NCBI GenBank assembly: GCA_039925965.1
Contig: JBDSXW010000035.1
Coordinates: forward strand, 1 to 64,000
DNA length: 64,000 bases
Reading direction: 5' to 3'
From: JAZKFT01 sp039925965
GTDB taxonomy: Bacteria > Bacteroidota > Bacteroidia > Chitinophagales > Chitinophagaceae
Shown: in pieces, positions 24,415 through 32,574 of the stretch
Position numbering within the stretch: the stretch's first letter is position 1
How the letters are laid out: the number at the start of each line of letters is the position of its first letter
The notes under the pieces: generated by a model
Seen by the model: only the letters and a program-made list of their open reading frames with translations
The model's database searches: none
Told to the model about the DNA's origin: nothing
Program-made: the position numbers and the translations under genes

Positions 24415-27400
24415 TCAAAAAAGAAAACGCCTTTGGTCCTCTTCCTCCTTGTAAAAATTCGTGGCACTGGGCCGTTGGCTGTACAGGGTTTCTTTTAAGA
24501 TCGTGTTCATTTGTTCATCCGTCTTTTTACCTTCATCCACTTTACGTTTCAGCAATTCATCAAAGCTATCGTCGGTAGCCCATGTAGCCTTTTTATCGCC
24601 TGGCAATAATCCCACCATCGCCCATTTCCATTTATCTTCCTTTTTCATCTTATACTTGAAAAAATACATCTCGCCTCTTTTCGCTTTCCAGTCGAAGCTG
24701 CGCAAGCCAACATAAGCCACCGTATCCGGCTTGCTGCTGCCCATCGCCGCCAATCTTGACTTTGCCATATCCAGCGGCTGGCTATAAGCTTTGGGAAATT
24801 TTTCCAGCTGGTTTTCATTGTTCAGAAAATTGTACAGCCGGCGCCTGATCTTTTCGTCGGCCGCGAAAAAATTCAGGAGTGAATCAGGGTACGGAGACAA
24901 TTTTTTGCGAATCATTAGTTTCATCAGTTTATACCTGAACTCCTTGTTCTGCAGGCTAAAGCTCTGTTGCATCAATTCTTTTACCGCCGGTTCTGTCTCG
25001 TAAAAAGGAGTGAGCAATACCAGGTGTTCGTATAAGTCGTTAAACTGGCCTTCGTTATTGCGGCCATTTCCGAAACGACTGTACCCACTCACATCATCGT
25101 CATCTTTTTCACTATTTTCCTTGTTCAGTTCCCTGGCCTTTTTCTTCATGCCATCTACATTTTCCTGGGCCACGGCTTTCTTGTACCAATGCTTTCCTTC
25201 CAATAAAAATTTGGTGTAATATGGCTTAACATCAGTAACCGAAACAAAGCCGCTATCGGTCATTTGCAAAAGCAGGTCCTGTACTTTTTCCTTATAATCA
25301 TCCAGGTTCATGAGGTTGAGCAGATTGGGCAACACGGCTTTTGTAAGTTGCATCGTATCCGATAAATCATCCCACCCACCAGAATTATTGTTCTTATAGG
25401 AACTGTATTTCTGCCGGCCGCCACCAAACTCCAGGCTCGTCATTTCATTGTCCTTGATCGCATCGGCATCCTTATCCAGATTGGTATTCACTTCCACGGG
25501 TGGATTGCTGGTAACCAGGCTTTCAAAAGCTTTGAACGAAGCCTGGGTTTTCTGGTTCAAAAGGCTGCTCAGGATTTCTTCCTGGTAAAAAGCAGTATCG
25601 TTTGCCCGGGCGTATAGTTTCACAAGCAGTTCAGTAGCAGCAACATCTTCGATTCTTCCCAGCGAAGCAATGAACCGCTTTTTGATACCCAGGTAATTGG
25701 ACTGGCCCCAACTTAAAGATGCCAGCGATTTTTCAACCAGCGGCACTTCCTCTTTTGTAAAGGTCATGCCGGAGAGATTAGACAATGCACGCGCATGTAT
25801 GGTACTGTCGGTGCTGGCATACTCTTTAAAAAACAATGGTCCTTTTGGCTGCAGCGGATCAATACTCATTATGGAATCGGCCGGTGAAAAACTATTGAAA
25901 ACGGTTTGGGAGAATCTGCTTGCCGATGTAAGTGTATCCTGGTATTGCTTCATTACGATAACAACACCCTGCTTGCAGAAAGTTTTATAATGTATTTCAC
26001 GACTGCTATTTGTATCTCCATACCAGGTCTCGTTGATATCCCAACCAGCCTTTTTTGCAAAGGTTTTCCGACGTTCAAAAAAGGTAGCGTTCTTGTCGGC
26101 TTTTGAAAGTTCATCCAGTTGTTCCCGGAACCTGGTGCTATCTTTCATATAAGTATAAGGAGGAAATTTTATTCCATAGAGGTTGATGCTTTCCCCCGTG
26201 CTATCATGCTGCAACGACACTACTGAGAGGCGGCTGATGAGATCTTTCATTCCGCTATTTTCTTTTTCAAGTGCCCGATACAACAGATCCAGATCGGTAG
26301 CATTGCCTTTGTAGGGCATTGATACCGGCGACATAAAAGTGTAGCCAAACAAGGTGTCTTTCTGCAAACTTGCAGCGGCATACCGGAACTGTTCAATGGC
26401 GAAACCGCTCAACGCCTCTGGTGTACCGGCAAATGGCTTTTTTTGTTCGGCGATGATGGCATAATAATGCGGCCCCTGAATCAGGTACCGCACAATGGAA
26501 TAATTGCCATCTTTTAACTGGTAGCTGGCTTCCATGGCAGGATAACCATTCTGGCGGATGAATTTGTGGTACAGTTCTTTTTCAAACACTTTGCTGCTCA
26601 TATAACTTTCGTGAAGCAGGTTCAGCTCAAAGGTATCTTCTTCCAGATAGCCGCTACGTTGCACGGTCTCTTTCATGATGCTGTAATGGATGCCTTTCTG
26701 AACATCGGTTGCTTCATATTCCACCGGCATTTCCGAGCCATCATCAATGCGGGACTGGATAAAAGGATAGTGCGGTAAGTTTACCGAAAATGCACCCCAG
26801 GATGGCATAAAGCGAAGTGGTGGCGTTTGTTCCAGGTGTTTAATGGAAATGGATTTAAAAAAGCTGGTCGCCTCGGTGCCTTCCAGCACATAATCCGTAC
26901 TACCACTCATTTTGGCCATGATCACTTCAAAAGGTGTAACAAATATCTGGTAGTGCTGGGCATCACCGCGCCGGGTTCGGTTGGTGATGTCAAAGCCTTT
27001 GTAGCCGTCTTTTTCGATCGCGGTTTTGCTGATGATTTTGCCCGGAATATTTTCATACAACATGCTATCTACCTTGTGTAATACATCTGCGGTAGTCTGG
27101 CCCTGAAACAAGGCAGCGGTAGGCACTCTGCCCAACATATAATAACTGCCATTGGCGAGGTCGGCAAACTGGAGCACATTCCCACTTTTTTCAAAGCGAT
27201 ACCACTTGCCTGGCACATCTGCTTTTACCACACTGTCTGCGGAATACTGGGTCGCAAATTTTACCGCAAAGCGAATCTTGTCAATCCGGTCCTTTTCGGT
27301 GCTGTTGCGTTCATTCATTTTCACCGGGCGTAACTTATAGCCCATTCTGCGCAATATCTCTATCACGCCATCTTCGCCCGGCAGGTGCGCACAGCCTACG

Positions 27401-28227
27401 CCGGCGAAAATTGTTTTATGAAGTTTGATAACGGAATCAATGCTTTTGGCCTGGATCTCATTGCGATGGTCAAGAAAAATGGCCCGGTATTTTTTACTGG
27501 GCATCGCGATCCGGTCGAGGCTGTCCAGCAAGTCGAGGTCTCCACGCTTATAGGCGTCCTCAATTTTACTGGATGACGCATAACCGTTATCATTGCTGCT
27601 TGTGCTTTTTTCATCCCGCATAGCCAGTTGAGCCTCCTTCATCAATCGCTCCGAAGTGTCGATAATTTCAAGGCCGACAATTTGTTTATTGAGTTTATTG
27701 CAGATCTGGTAGAGGTACATGTCGAGGTAAGTGTCTTCTTCCTGGTCCTGGTTGTATTCACTTTTGCGGTACAGCAACGAATTGATCATAGTGGGTTCCA
27801 TGGCCATGGTACGTTCAATCTTCTTTTCCTGGGCGTCTATGGAAAAAATGGACTTGGTAAGGCTCCTGTTTTGATTGTCGCGGTCCATGCTGCCGAACAT
27901 GCTATATAGCGAACCCATGTCGCCGGCTCCTTTTTTAGAAAAATGTTCCTGCCAGTAACCGGGGTCCAATTCGAGCCCAACCCGCTCAACCGACTCTATA
28001 GCATGATAAAAAGAATCCCCGAGGTTAAACACCATTTTATTGCTCACGTGCATAGTGCCAAACAAATAGGAAGGCCTGGTATTACCCTTACCGGTGATCT
28101 CCCACAAAATACTCGTATACTTTTTTGGAGCTGTTTTAGCGGGCTGGGAAAAACCAGCCTGTTGGCATAAAAAGAAAATAACTGGTGTGAGGAGGAGTCT
28201 CGAGAACTGTTTTAATAACATGTACAT
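24415..28227 (-). CDS. Very large TraB/GumN family secreted protein
   Basis: About 1270 residues. ATG 28227 (or 28221) gives a good signal peptide (LLKQFSRLLLTPVIFFLCQQAGFSQ); an upstream ATG at 28275 adds 16 residues. The first 280 residues are TraB/GumN: SILWEITGKGNTRPSYLFGTMHVSN, GLELDPGYW, and IFAGVGCAHLPGEDGVIEIL with the second conserved His motif. This domain is related to TIKI metalloproteases. The following 950 residues are unrecognised, probably repeated helical and beta segments, with a linker rich in Lys/Asp. It sits between pxpC and pxpA, 33 bp upstream of pxpA and 75 bp after pxpC, so it looks cotranscribed. Function in oxoproline use is unknown. Confidence 0.82.
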   Translation of the reverse strand: MYMLLKQFSRLLLTPVIFFLCQQAGFSQPAKTAPKKYTSILWEITGKGNTRPSYLFGTMHVSNKMVFNLGDSFYHAIESVERVGLELDPGYWQEHFSKKGAGDMGSLYSMFGSMDRDNQNRSLTKSIFSIDAQEKKIERTMAMEPTMINSLLYRKSEYNQDQEEDTYLDMYLYQICNKLNKQIVGLEIIDTSERLMKEAQLAMRDEKSTSSNDNGYASSSKIEDAYKRGDLDLLDSLDRIAMPSKKYRAIFLDHRNEIQAKSIDSVIKLHKTIFAGVGCAHLPGEDGVIEILRRMGYKLRPVKMNERNSTEKDRIDKIRFAVKFATQYSADSVVKADVPGKWYRFEKSGNVLQFADLANGSYYMLGRVPTAALFQGQTTADVLHKVDSMLYENIPGKIISKTAIEKDGYKGFDITNRTRRGDAQHYQIFVTPFEVIMAKMSGSTDYVLEGTEATSFFKSISIKHLEQTPPLRFMPSWGAFSVNLPHYPFIQSRIDDGSEMPVEYEATDVQKGIHYSIMKETVQRSGYLEEDTFELNLLHESYMSSKVFEKELYHKFIRQNGYPAMEASYQLKDGNYSIVRYLIQGPHYYAIIAEQKKPFAGTPEALSGFAIEQFRYAAASLQKDTLFGYTFMSPVSMPYKGNATDLDLLYRALEKENSGMKDLISRLSVVSLQHDSTGESINLYGIKFPPYTYMKDSTRFREQLDELSKADKNATFFERRKTFAKKAGWDINETWYGDTNSSREIHYKTFCKQGVVIVMKQYQDTLTSASRFSQTVFNSFSPADSIMSIDPLQPKGPLFFKEYASTDSTIHARALSNLSGMTFTKEEVPLVEKSLASLSWGQSNYLGIKKRFIASLGRIEDVAATELLVKLYARANDTAFYQEEILSSLLNQKTQASFKAFESLVTSNPPVEVNTNLDKDADAIKDNEMTSLEFGGGRQKYSSYKNNNSGGWDDLSDTMQLTKAVLPNLLNLMNLDDYKEKVQDLLLQMTDSGFVSVTDVKPYYTKFLLEGKHWYKKAVAQENVDGMKKKARELNKENSEKDDDDVSGYSRFGNGRNNEGQFNDLYEHLVLLTPFYETEPAVKELMQQSFSLQNKEFRYKLMKLMIRKKLSPYPDSLLNFFAADEKIRRRLYNFLNNENQLEKFPKAYSQPLDMAKSRLAAMGSSKPDTVAYVGLRSFDWKAKRGEMYFFKYKMKKEDKWKWAMVGLLPGDKKATWATDDSFDELLKRKVDEGKKTDEQMNTILKETLYSQRPSATNFYKEEEDQRRFLF

Positions 28228-28301
28228 TTTGGTTTTAATAAAGGTGCGGTAAAATGCGGTCGGCACAAAATTCATGGAAAAATTTGGCCAAAACCGGTGG
28301 A

Positions 28302-29321
28302 TTACAGGAGGTGCTGTAGGCCCTGCAACTTAAACGAGCAGGCGAGCTGCAATATTTTCAACTCGTTCTGCAGGTCTGTAAAAAGTTCTTCGGCCATCCG
28401 CTGTTCTACGTGCAGCAGGTGTACATAATCCCCCGCTTCTGCCTGGGCTAGTTTGGGTAAATGAGCGGATATGATCGTGCCCACACGGGGATAGCCTCCG
28501 GTGGTCTGGTGATCGGCCATTAATACCAGCAACCCACCCGAAGGAAGGAGTTGTATCGTTCCCATGGTAACTGCAGCTGAAACCAGTTCCTGGGTATTAC
28601 TGGCTACCATTTTTTCGCCCTGCAGCCGGATAGCCATGCGGTCGCTTTGAGGCGCTATTGTAAATGGCTCCTGCAGCAACAGGTGTTGCGATTCCTGGGA
28701 CAGCCAGCCCCATTCGGGCCCCTTTATAAAATAGAAATAATGGGCATCCATATAGGCTGAAATAGTATCCGCCCTCCACGGAAATATTTTTAGTTGATCG
28801 CCGGCATATCGTATGTTTTTTTTCAGCGCGATGGTATCACCTTTTGCCAATTTTTTTCCCGTGGCACCACCTGCTGTTGCTACAAGGTTGGTGGCTACAC
28901 TGTTAAGCCAGGGGGTTAAAGCGAAGCCCCCATGTACGGCCAGGTATATCCTGGCCCCTTGTATTTTTTTCCTGAAATGCAGTACGGCGCCTGGAGGCAC
29001 CAGCACCGGTTTATTGGGGGGAACATCCGCATCATCGATGGCCGCATCAAAATCGGCACCTGAAAACGCTACCAGTGCAGGTTGATCAAATTGGATACTG
29101 GCTGCCGGAAAATGCATTTCTATTACGGCTTCGGCCAGGTCGTTTCCCACCAGCGCATTGGCTGTTTGCATGGCATAGGCATCCATCGGTCCGTTTACAT
29201 TAATGCCCTGCGCGGCAAAGCCTTTGCGACCTGCATCCTGTATCGTATCGAGCAAACCGGGTTTTATTACCTGCAACAAAATGTAGTTTTTAAGTGGTGA
29301 AACAATCAGCCCCGAATGCAT
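28302..29321 (-). CDS. pxpC: 5-oxoprolinase subunit C (biotin-dependent carboxyltransferase family)
   Basis: 339 residues. Conserved VIKPGLLDTIQDAGRKGF, GPMDAYAMQTANALVGN near the N-terminus and LPSGGLLVLMADHQTTGGYPR near the C-terminus. Pairs with PxpB to form the carboxyltransferase-like half of 5-oxoprolinase. The annotated ATG (29319-29321) overlaps pxpB by 32 bp; TTG codons at 29277-29279 and 29274-29276 would give starts that begin directly at LQVIKPG and avoid the overlap, so the true start is uncertain. Confidence 0.93.
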   Translation of the reverse strand: MHSGLIVSPLKNYILLQVIKPGLLDTIQDAGRKGFAAQGINVNGPMDAYAMQTANALVGNDLAEAVIEMHFPAASIQFDQPALVAFSGADFDAAIDDADVPPNKPVLVPPGAVLHFRKKIQGARIYLAVHGGFALTPWLNSVATNLVATAGGATGKKLAKGDTIALKKNIRYAGDQLKIFPWRADTISAYMDAHYFYFIKGPEWGWLSQESQHLLLQEPFTIAPQSDRMAIRLQGEKMVASNTQELVSAAVTMGTIQLLPSGGLLVLMADHQTTGGYPRVGTIISAHLPKLAQAEAGDYVHLLHVEQRMAEELFTDLQNELKILQLACSFKLQGLQHLL

Positions 29322-30012
29322 GATAGGCCTCCAGGCTCATCGGGTAAAACGACACTTCCTGGCCAGCTTTTAAAAAACACGGATCCTGCAGGCTTTTGTC
29401 GAACATGGCTACGGGCGTATGACCTAAAACATGCCAGCCACCGAAACTATCCAGCGGGTAGATGCCAGTCTGCTTTCCAGCAATGGCCACGCTTCCGGCC
29501 TTTACCCGGTGCGGGTTGGCCTTTCTCGACATGGCAATCTGGTCGCTGGTTTCACCCATATAGGCAAAGCCTGGCAAAAAACCCATCATATACACATAAT
29601 ACTTTTTGGAACTGTATATGTGTATGAGTTCTTCACGGCTGATACCGGTAGCTAATGATACGGCTTCCAGGTCGTTACCCAATTCCTGCTCATAGCATAC
29701 GGGAATTGCGACCTGGTCGCTGATGGTTTCAGTGGCGGTTCTAATGGCCGGTAGCGCCGTTTCAACCTGCTGCCTTACCCAATCAAACACGATGGCGTCG
29801 GCAGCCAGCGACTGGTGAATAAGGAATACATCAAAACAAAACGTGATGCTGCTATAAGCTGGCACTAGGTTAGTAAGGCCGAAAAAAGGATGCGCTGAAA
29901 AATGCTTTGCTATCGCAATGATCTGGCTATTGACATCACGGCTGATGATATTGCCAAAACTCAGTTCCAGTGCAGCATCGCCGAGGGAGGATATGGTGTA
30001 GGATTTTTTGAT
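29290..30012 (-). CDS. pxpB: 5-oxoprolinase subunit B, without a standard start codon
   Basis: Carboxyltransferase-domain 1 protein of the KipI/PxpB family: PVCYEQELGNDLEAVS, YYVYMMGFLPGFAYMG, and SVAIAGKQTGIYPLDSFGGW. The first GTG in frame (29863-29865) would omit about 50 residues that belong to the family fold (SYTISSLGDAALELSFGNII). That region is open back to a stop at 30055-30057, but the 63 codons contain no ATG, GTG or TTG. The natural start by alignment is ATC-AAA-AAA-TCC (30012 down), so either ATC is used or the start was mutated. The position coincides with the edge of a GATGTC repeat tract. Confidence 0.75.
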   Translation of the reverse strand: MKKSYTISSLGDAALELSFGNIISRDVNSQIIAIAKHFSAHPFFGLTNLVPAYSSITFCFDVFLIHQSLAADAIVFDWVRQQVETALPAIRTATETISDQVAIPVCYEQELGNDLEAVSLATGISREELIHIYSSKKYYVYMMGFLPGFAYMGETSDQIAMSRKANPHRVKAGSVAIAGKQTGIYPLDSFGGWHVLGHTPVAMFDKSLQDPCFLKAGQEVSFYPMSLEAYHAFGADCFTT

Positions 30013-30090
30013 GTCCGATGTCTGATGTCTGATTTGTGATGGAGGATGTGTGATTTATGATGGGTGTTCTACGATGTATGATGTTTTGGC
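30001..30090. repeat. GATGTC-type short repeat tract overlapping the pxpB start
   Basis: Degenerate tandem words GATGTCC, GATGTCT, GATGTCT, GATTTGTGATGG and GATGTGTGATTTATGATG. The first 18 bases from 30004 equal those at 805-822, and 1743-1760 is similar, so this is a dispersed family. A different set of words (CATTTTCCACTAGACA and CATTTACTAC) fills 30115-30180. Confidence 0.65.
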
Positions 30091-30187
30091 GATATGCGAT
30101 CAATTATTCAACGACTATTTACTACCATTTTCCACTAGACATTTTCCACTAGACAATAGCCATTTACTACTCCCCAATAGCCTTTTT

Positions 30188-31258
30188 TCAATCCAAAGCA
30201 TACAAAGCGAAACTGGCCAGCCAGTGGTCGCCGCCATAATTGCCGATGGTTACATTGGGGAGCGTTTTTTGTAGAAACTCAGCAGCTTTTTGGGCAAATA
30301 GTTTTTTGAGCGGATGGGCTGCCGGCAATTTTTCAGCGATGCTTTTCATGCACCAGGCGCGGCTTAGCGCAAGCCCATCCAGGTGCACGATTTGCATATC
30401 GGTTCGGTCACTTACAAATGGCAGGGTAGTAATTTGCTGAATACCTTTTGGGGTGTAAAACAAATTGAACCACTGCAGGAATTTTTTGGCATCATATACC
30501 CTGCTCATCAGGTCGGCAATCTCAAGGCTGGGTGATAAAAAATCTGTTCCATCGGGTTCCAGGTAGGCCGGCGTGGCGGTGTTGGAGGCGTAATAATTTT
30601 TCGACCGGGTAACAATCGCATTTTCGAAACTGGTATCGCCCAAAGCCCGCGCCCAGTCGAGCGCAAACACCAAACCGAAAGCAGTGTTGGGGTGCACGCC
30701 AGTGCGGTTGGGATAGGTTTGCTTGGGCAAAAATTCCTTCCAAAGCTCAACGACTTTTTGCGTCAGTGGTTGCAGTGCCAAATACCATTGTTTCGCTTCG
30801 GGTACCGTCGAAAATCTGAGTTCCTGGTCCAGTTTTAATATCCATGCCCAGCCGTAAGTGCGTTCAAAAGTTTTGGTGTTTTTGTATTTGGTAAAATAGC
30901 CGGCTTCCGCCACAATCCTGCTGGCTTCGAAACTGGTATTCAATACCTGAATGATGCTGTCTTTGATGGCGATATTGGGATATTTTTCCAGCACCTTGAG
31001 CAGCAACCAATGACCATGAACGCTGCTATGCCAGTCGAGGCAGCCGTAGAAAGAAGGGTGAAGTTCGTGCGGCAGCAGCCGGGCATCGGCTTCGGTATCT
31101 GCGGTATGGTTGGCCTTATTCGGATACTCGTTTCCAATGCAATGCAATGGAAGGCGGGCCAGGCTGGTGGCCGTGGCTTCGGTAAGTTGGGAATGGGCTG
31201 AGAAGGCTGCAAGAAAAATGAAACAGTTTATTAGGTATTGTTTGATCATAGGATACAA
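30188..31258 (-). CDS. Secreted DUF2891 family protein
   Basis: 356 residues with a signal peptide (MIKQYLINCFIFLAAFSAHSQ); start may be the ATG at 31258 or three codons later. Family features: ELHPSFYGCLDWHSSVHGHW near residue 66, YGWAWILKLDQEL, GVHPNTAFGLVFALDWARA, and the C-terminal GGDHWLASFALYALD. The repeated alpha-helical pattern with conserved His/Asp/Trp suggests an (alpha/alpha)6 toroid resembling glycosidases, but no activity is established. Monocistronic upstream of the repeat island. Confidence 0.85.
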   Translation of the reverse strand: MYPMIKQYLINCFIFLAAFSAHSQLTEATATSLARLPLHCIGNEYPNKANHTADTEADARLLPHELHPSFYGCLDWHSSVHGHWLLLKVLEKYPNIAIKDSIIQVLNTSFEASRIVAEAGYFTKYKNTKTFERTYGWAWILKLDQELRFSTVPEAKQWYLALQPLTQKVVELWKEFLPKQTYPNRTGVHPNTAFGLVFALDWARALGDTSFENAIVTRSKNYYASNTATPAYLEPDGTDFLSPSLEIADLMSRVYDAKKFLQWFNLFYTPKGIQQITTLPFVSDRTDMQIVHLDGLALSRAWCMKSIAEKLPAAHPLKKLFAQKAAEFLQKTLPNVTIGNYGGDHWLASFALYALD

Positions 31259-31323
31259 AAGAAATGAGGTTGTAAATTAGGGAATAATCGACAGCGCCCA
31301 TTCATTTCCGTTCCATTTCCGTT

Positions 31324-31343
31324 CCGTTGGCTGAAGCAAACGG
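31324..31343. repeat. REP-like palindrome, copy 1
   Basis: CCGTTGGCTGAAGCAAACGG, an imperfect copy of the CCGTTGGCTTCAGCCAACGG palindrome, followed on the right by GGAATGGATGG. Lies in the 330-bp gap before the retropepsin gene. Confidence 0.7.
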
Positions 31344-31461
31344 GAATGGATGGTGGCAGGGCTATTCAACTATTTCAGCGATACCTCCCCGGTATGTTAA
31401 TAAAAACGCCGATAAAAGGCTGAGCCCAGTATCTTGGTCTGACGGTATAGTGTATCCATTA

Positions 31462-31481
31462 CCGTTGGCTTCAGCCAACGG
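31462..31481. repeat. REP-like palindrome, copy 2
   Basis: CCGTTGGCTTCAGCCAACGG, perfect 9-bp arms around TC. Its conserved tail (ATCCATTA) lies on the left, so it is inverted relative to copies 1 and 3. Confidence 0.8.
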
Positions 31482-31559
31482 TTTGAGACAGCCATATTAT
31501 AAGCATCGCTACCTTCCACAAATCGGTGTACCAAACTGAAACAGAACGGCGGAATTTTG

Positions 31560-31567
31560 TAAGTTTG
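31560..31567 (+). promoter_or_regulatory. -7 box upstream of the retropepsin-like gene
   Basis: TAAGTTTG is a perfect TAnnTTTG match 20 bp before the ATG. No good -33 element at the right distance. Confidence 0.4.
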
Positions 31568-31587
31568 AGAAAATAAAAAATACAGTC

Positions 31588-32004
31588 ATGGGAATGGTTT
31601 ATGCGGATATCGAATTAATCAATACAGGAGATTTGGAATTAGCCCGTCGTCATATTATTGGTGAAGAAGAGGTAAAACGTTTGCGCCTGAATATGCTAGC
31701 TGATAGCGGTGCTTATATGATGGCCATTAACGAAACGATCCAGTCTATACTCGAACTACCATTTATTGAGAAAAGAAAAGCCGTAATGGCCAACGGAAGC
31801 ATTGAGGAATTTGATGTAGTGGGGCCCGTGATGGTAAAATTTGCCAACCGAACCGGGGTTTGCAATGCCTATTTGCTTAGTGGCGACAGCGAGCCATTGC
31901 TAGGTTCAATACCTATGGAGGAGTTGGATGTTATAATTCATCCGCTCCGGCAGGAGTTGATTGTGAATCCGGAGCACCCGGATCATGCGATCCTTAAATT
32001 ATAA
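31588..32004 (+). CDS. Retropepsin-like aspartic protease (clan AA)
   Basis: 138-residue, single-domain protease. Catalytic motif is LADSGAYMM (D-S-G), followed by the flap region and by LLGSIPMEELDVIIHP, the hydrophobic strand typical of bacterial clan AA retropepsin-like proteins, which act as dimers. No signal peptide, so cytosolic. It stands alone with its own -7 box and is bracketed by REP-like palindromes of opposite orientation, suggesting movement or local duplication. Targets unknown. Start MGMVYADIEL; the second Met is possible. Confidence 0.85.
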   Translation: MGMVYADIELINTGDLELARRHIIGEEEVKRLRLNMLADSGAYMMAINETIQSILELPFIEKRKAVMANGSIEEFDVVGPVMVKFANRTGVCNAYLLSGDSEPLLGSIPMEELDVIIHPLRQELIVNPEHPDHAILKL

Positions 32005-32057
32005 TCCGTTTTGGTTCCGTTTTCGGCTTCAGTCTTCGTTGCTGTTTCTATCAGAAT

Positions 32058-32077
32058 CTGTTGGCTAAAGCCAACGG
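32058..32077. repeat. REP-like palindrome, copy 3
   Basis: CTGTTGGCTAAAGCCAACGG with its GGAATGGATG tail on the right, 54 bp after the retropepsin stop. Confidence 0.75.
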
Positions 32078-32095
32078 GAATGGATGATGAGTAAT

Positions 32096-32385
32096 GAATG
32101 GCTTCATTTTAGATTGAAAGCAAATTTCAAATACGCAAGTTCAGACAGCAGTTTTAGCGTGAAATTCTTCAAAAACTCCTTCATCTGGATCCAGGTACAA
32201 TTCCTTCATCCATTCCCGTTGGCTTCAGCCAACGTAAAAGGAATGGCTTCATTTTAGATTGAAAGCAAATTTCAAACACGCGGATTTAAACGGCAGTTGT
32301 AGCCTGAACTTCGTTAAAACTCCCTTATCTAAATCCCGGAACAACTCCTTCATCCATTCCCGTTGGCTTCAGCCAACGGAAAATG
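32096..32385. repeat. Two tandem 145-bp units, each with a REP-like palindrome
   Basis: Unit 1 (32096-32240) and unit 2 (32241-32385) both open with GAATGGCTTCATTTTAGATT, diverge in the middle, and close with a CTTCATCCATTCCC tail joined to a palindrome (copies at 32216-32235 and 32360-32379). The tails are on the left, opposite to copies 1 and 3. By eye the units are roughly three-quarters identical. No coding frame is conserved between them. Confidence 0.75.
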
Positions 32386-32574
32386 TAACGGTAGTTGTTT
32401 GTGAATAACTCCTGCTAGTACCACCACCACCCAATGCCTGCCTTCCCTATTTTTGAAGCCGTCCGAAAACTGCTCCATAGCAGTACAAAACCTGAACGGA
32501 GCGTCGCCAATGCCGATCCATCAGGGAACTAAAGCTGGGTCAGCCCCAACATAAATCCGGGAGAAGCAATAACC
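32386..32574. other. Leader region of mutS
   Basis: No gene. A GC-richer stretch around 32440-32560 precedes the mutS ATG; no clear TAnnTTTG box or terminator was found. Confidence 0.35.
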
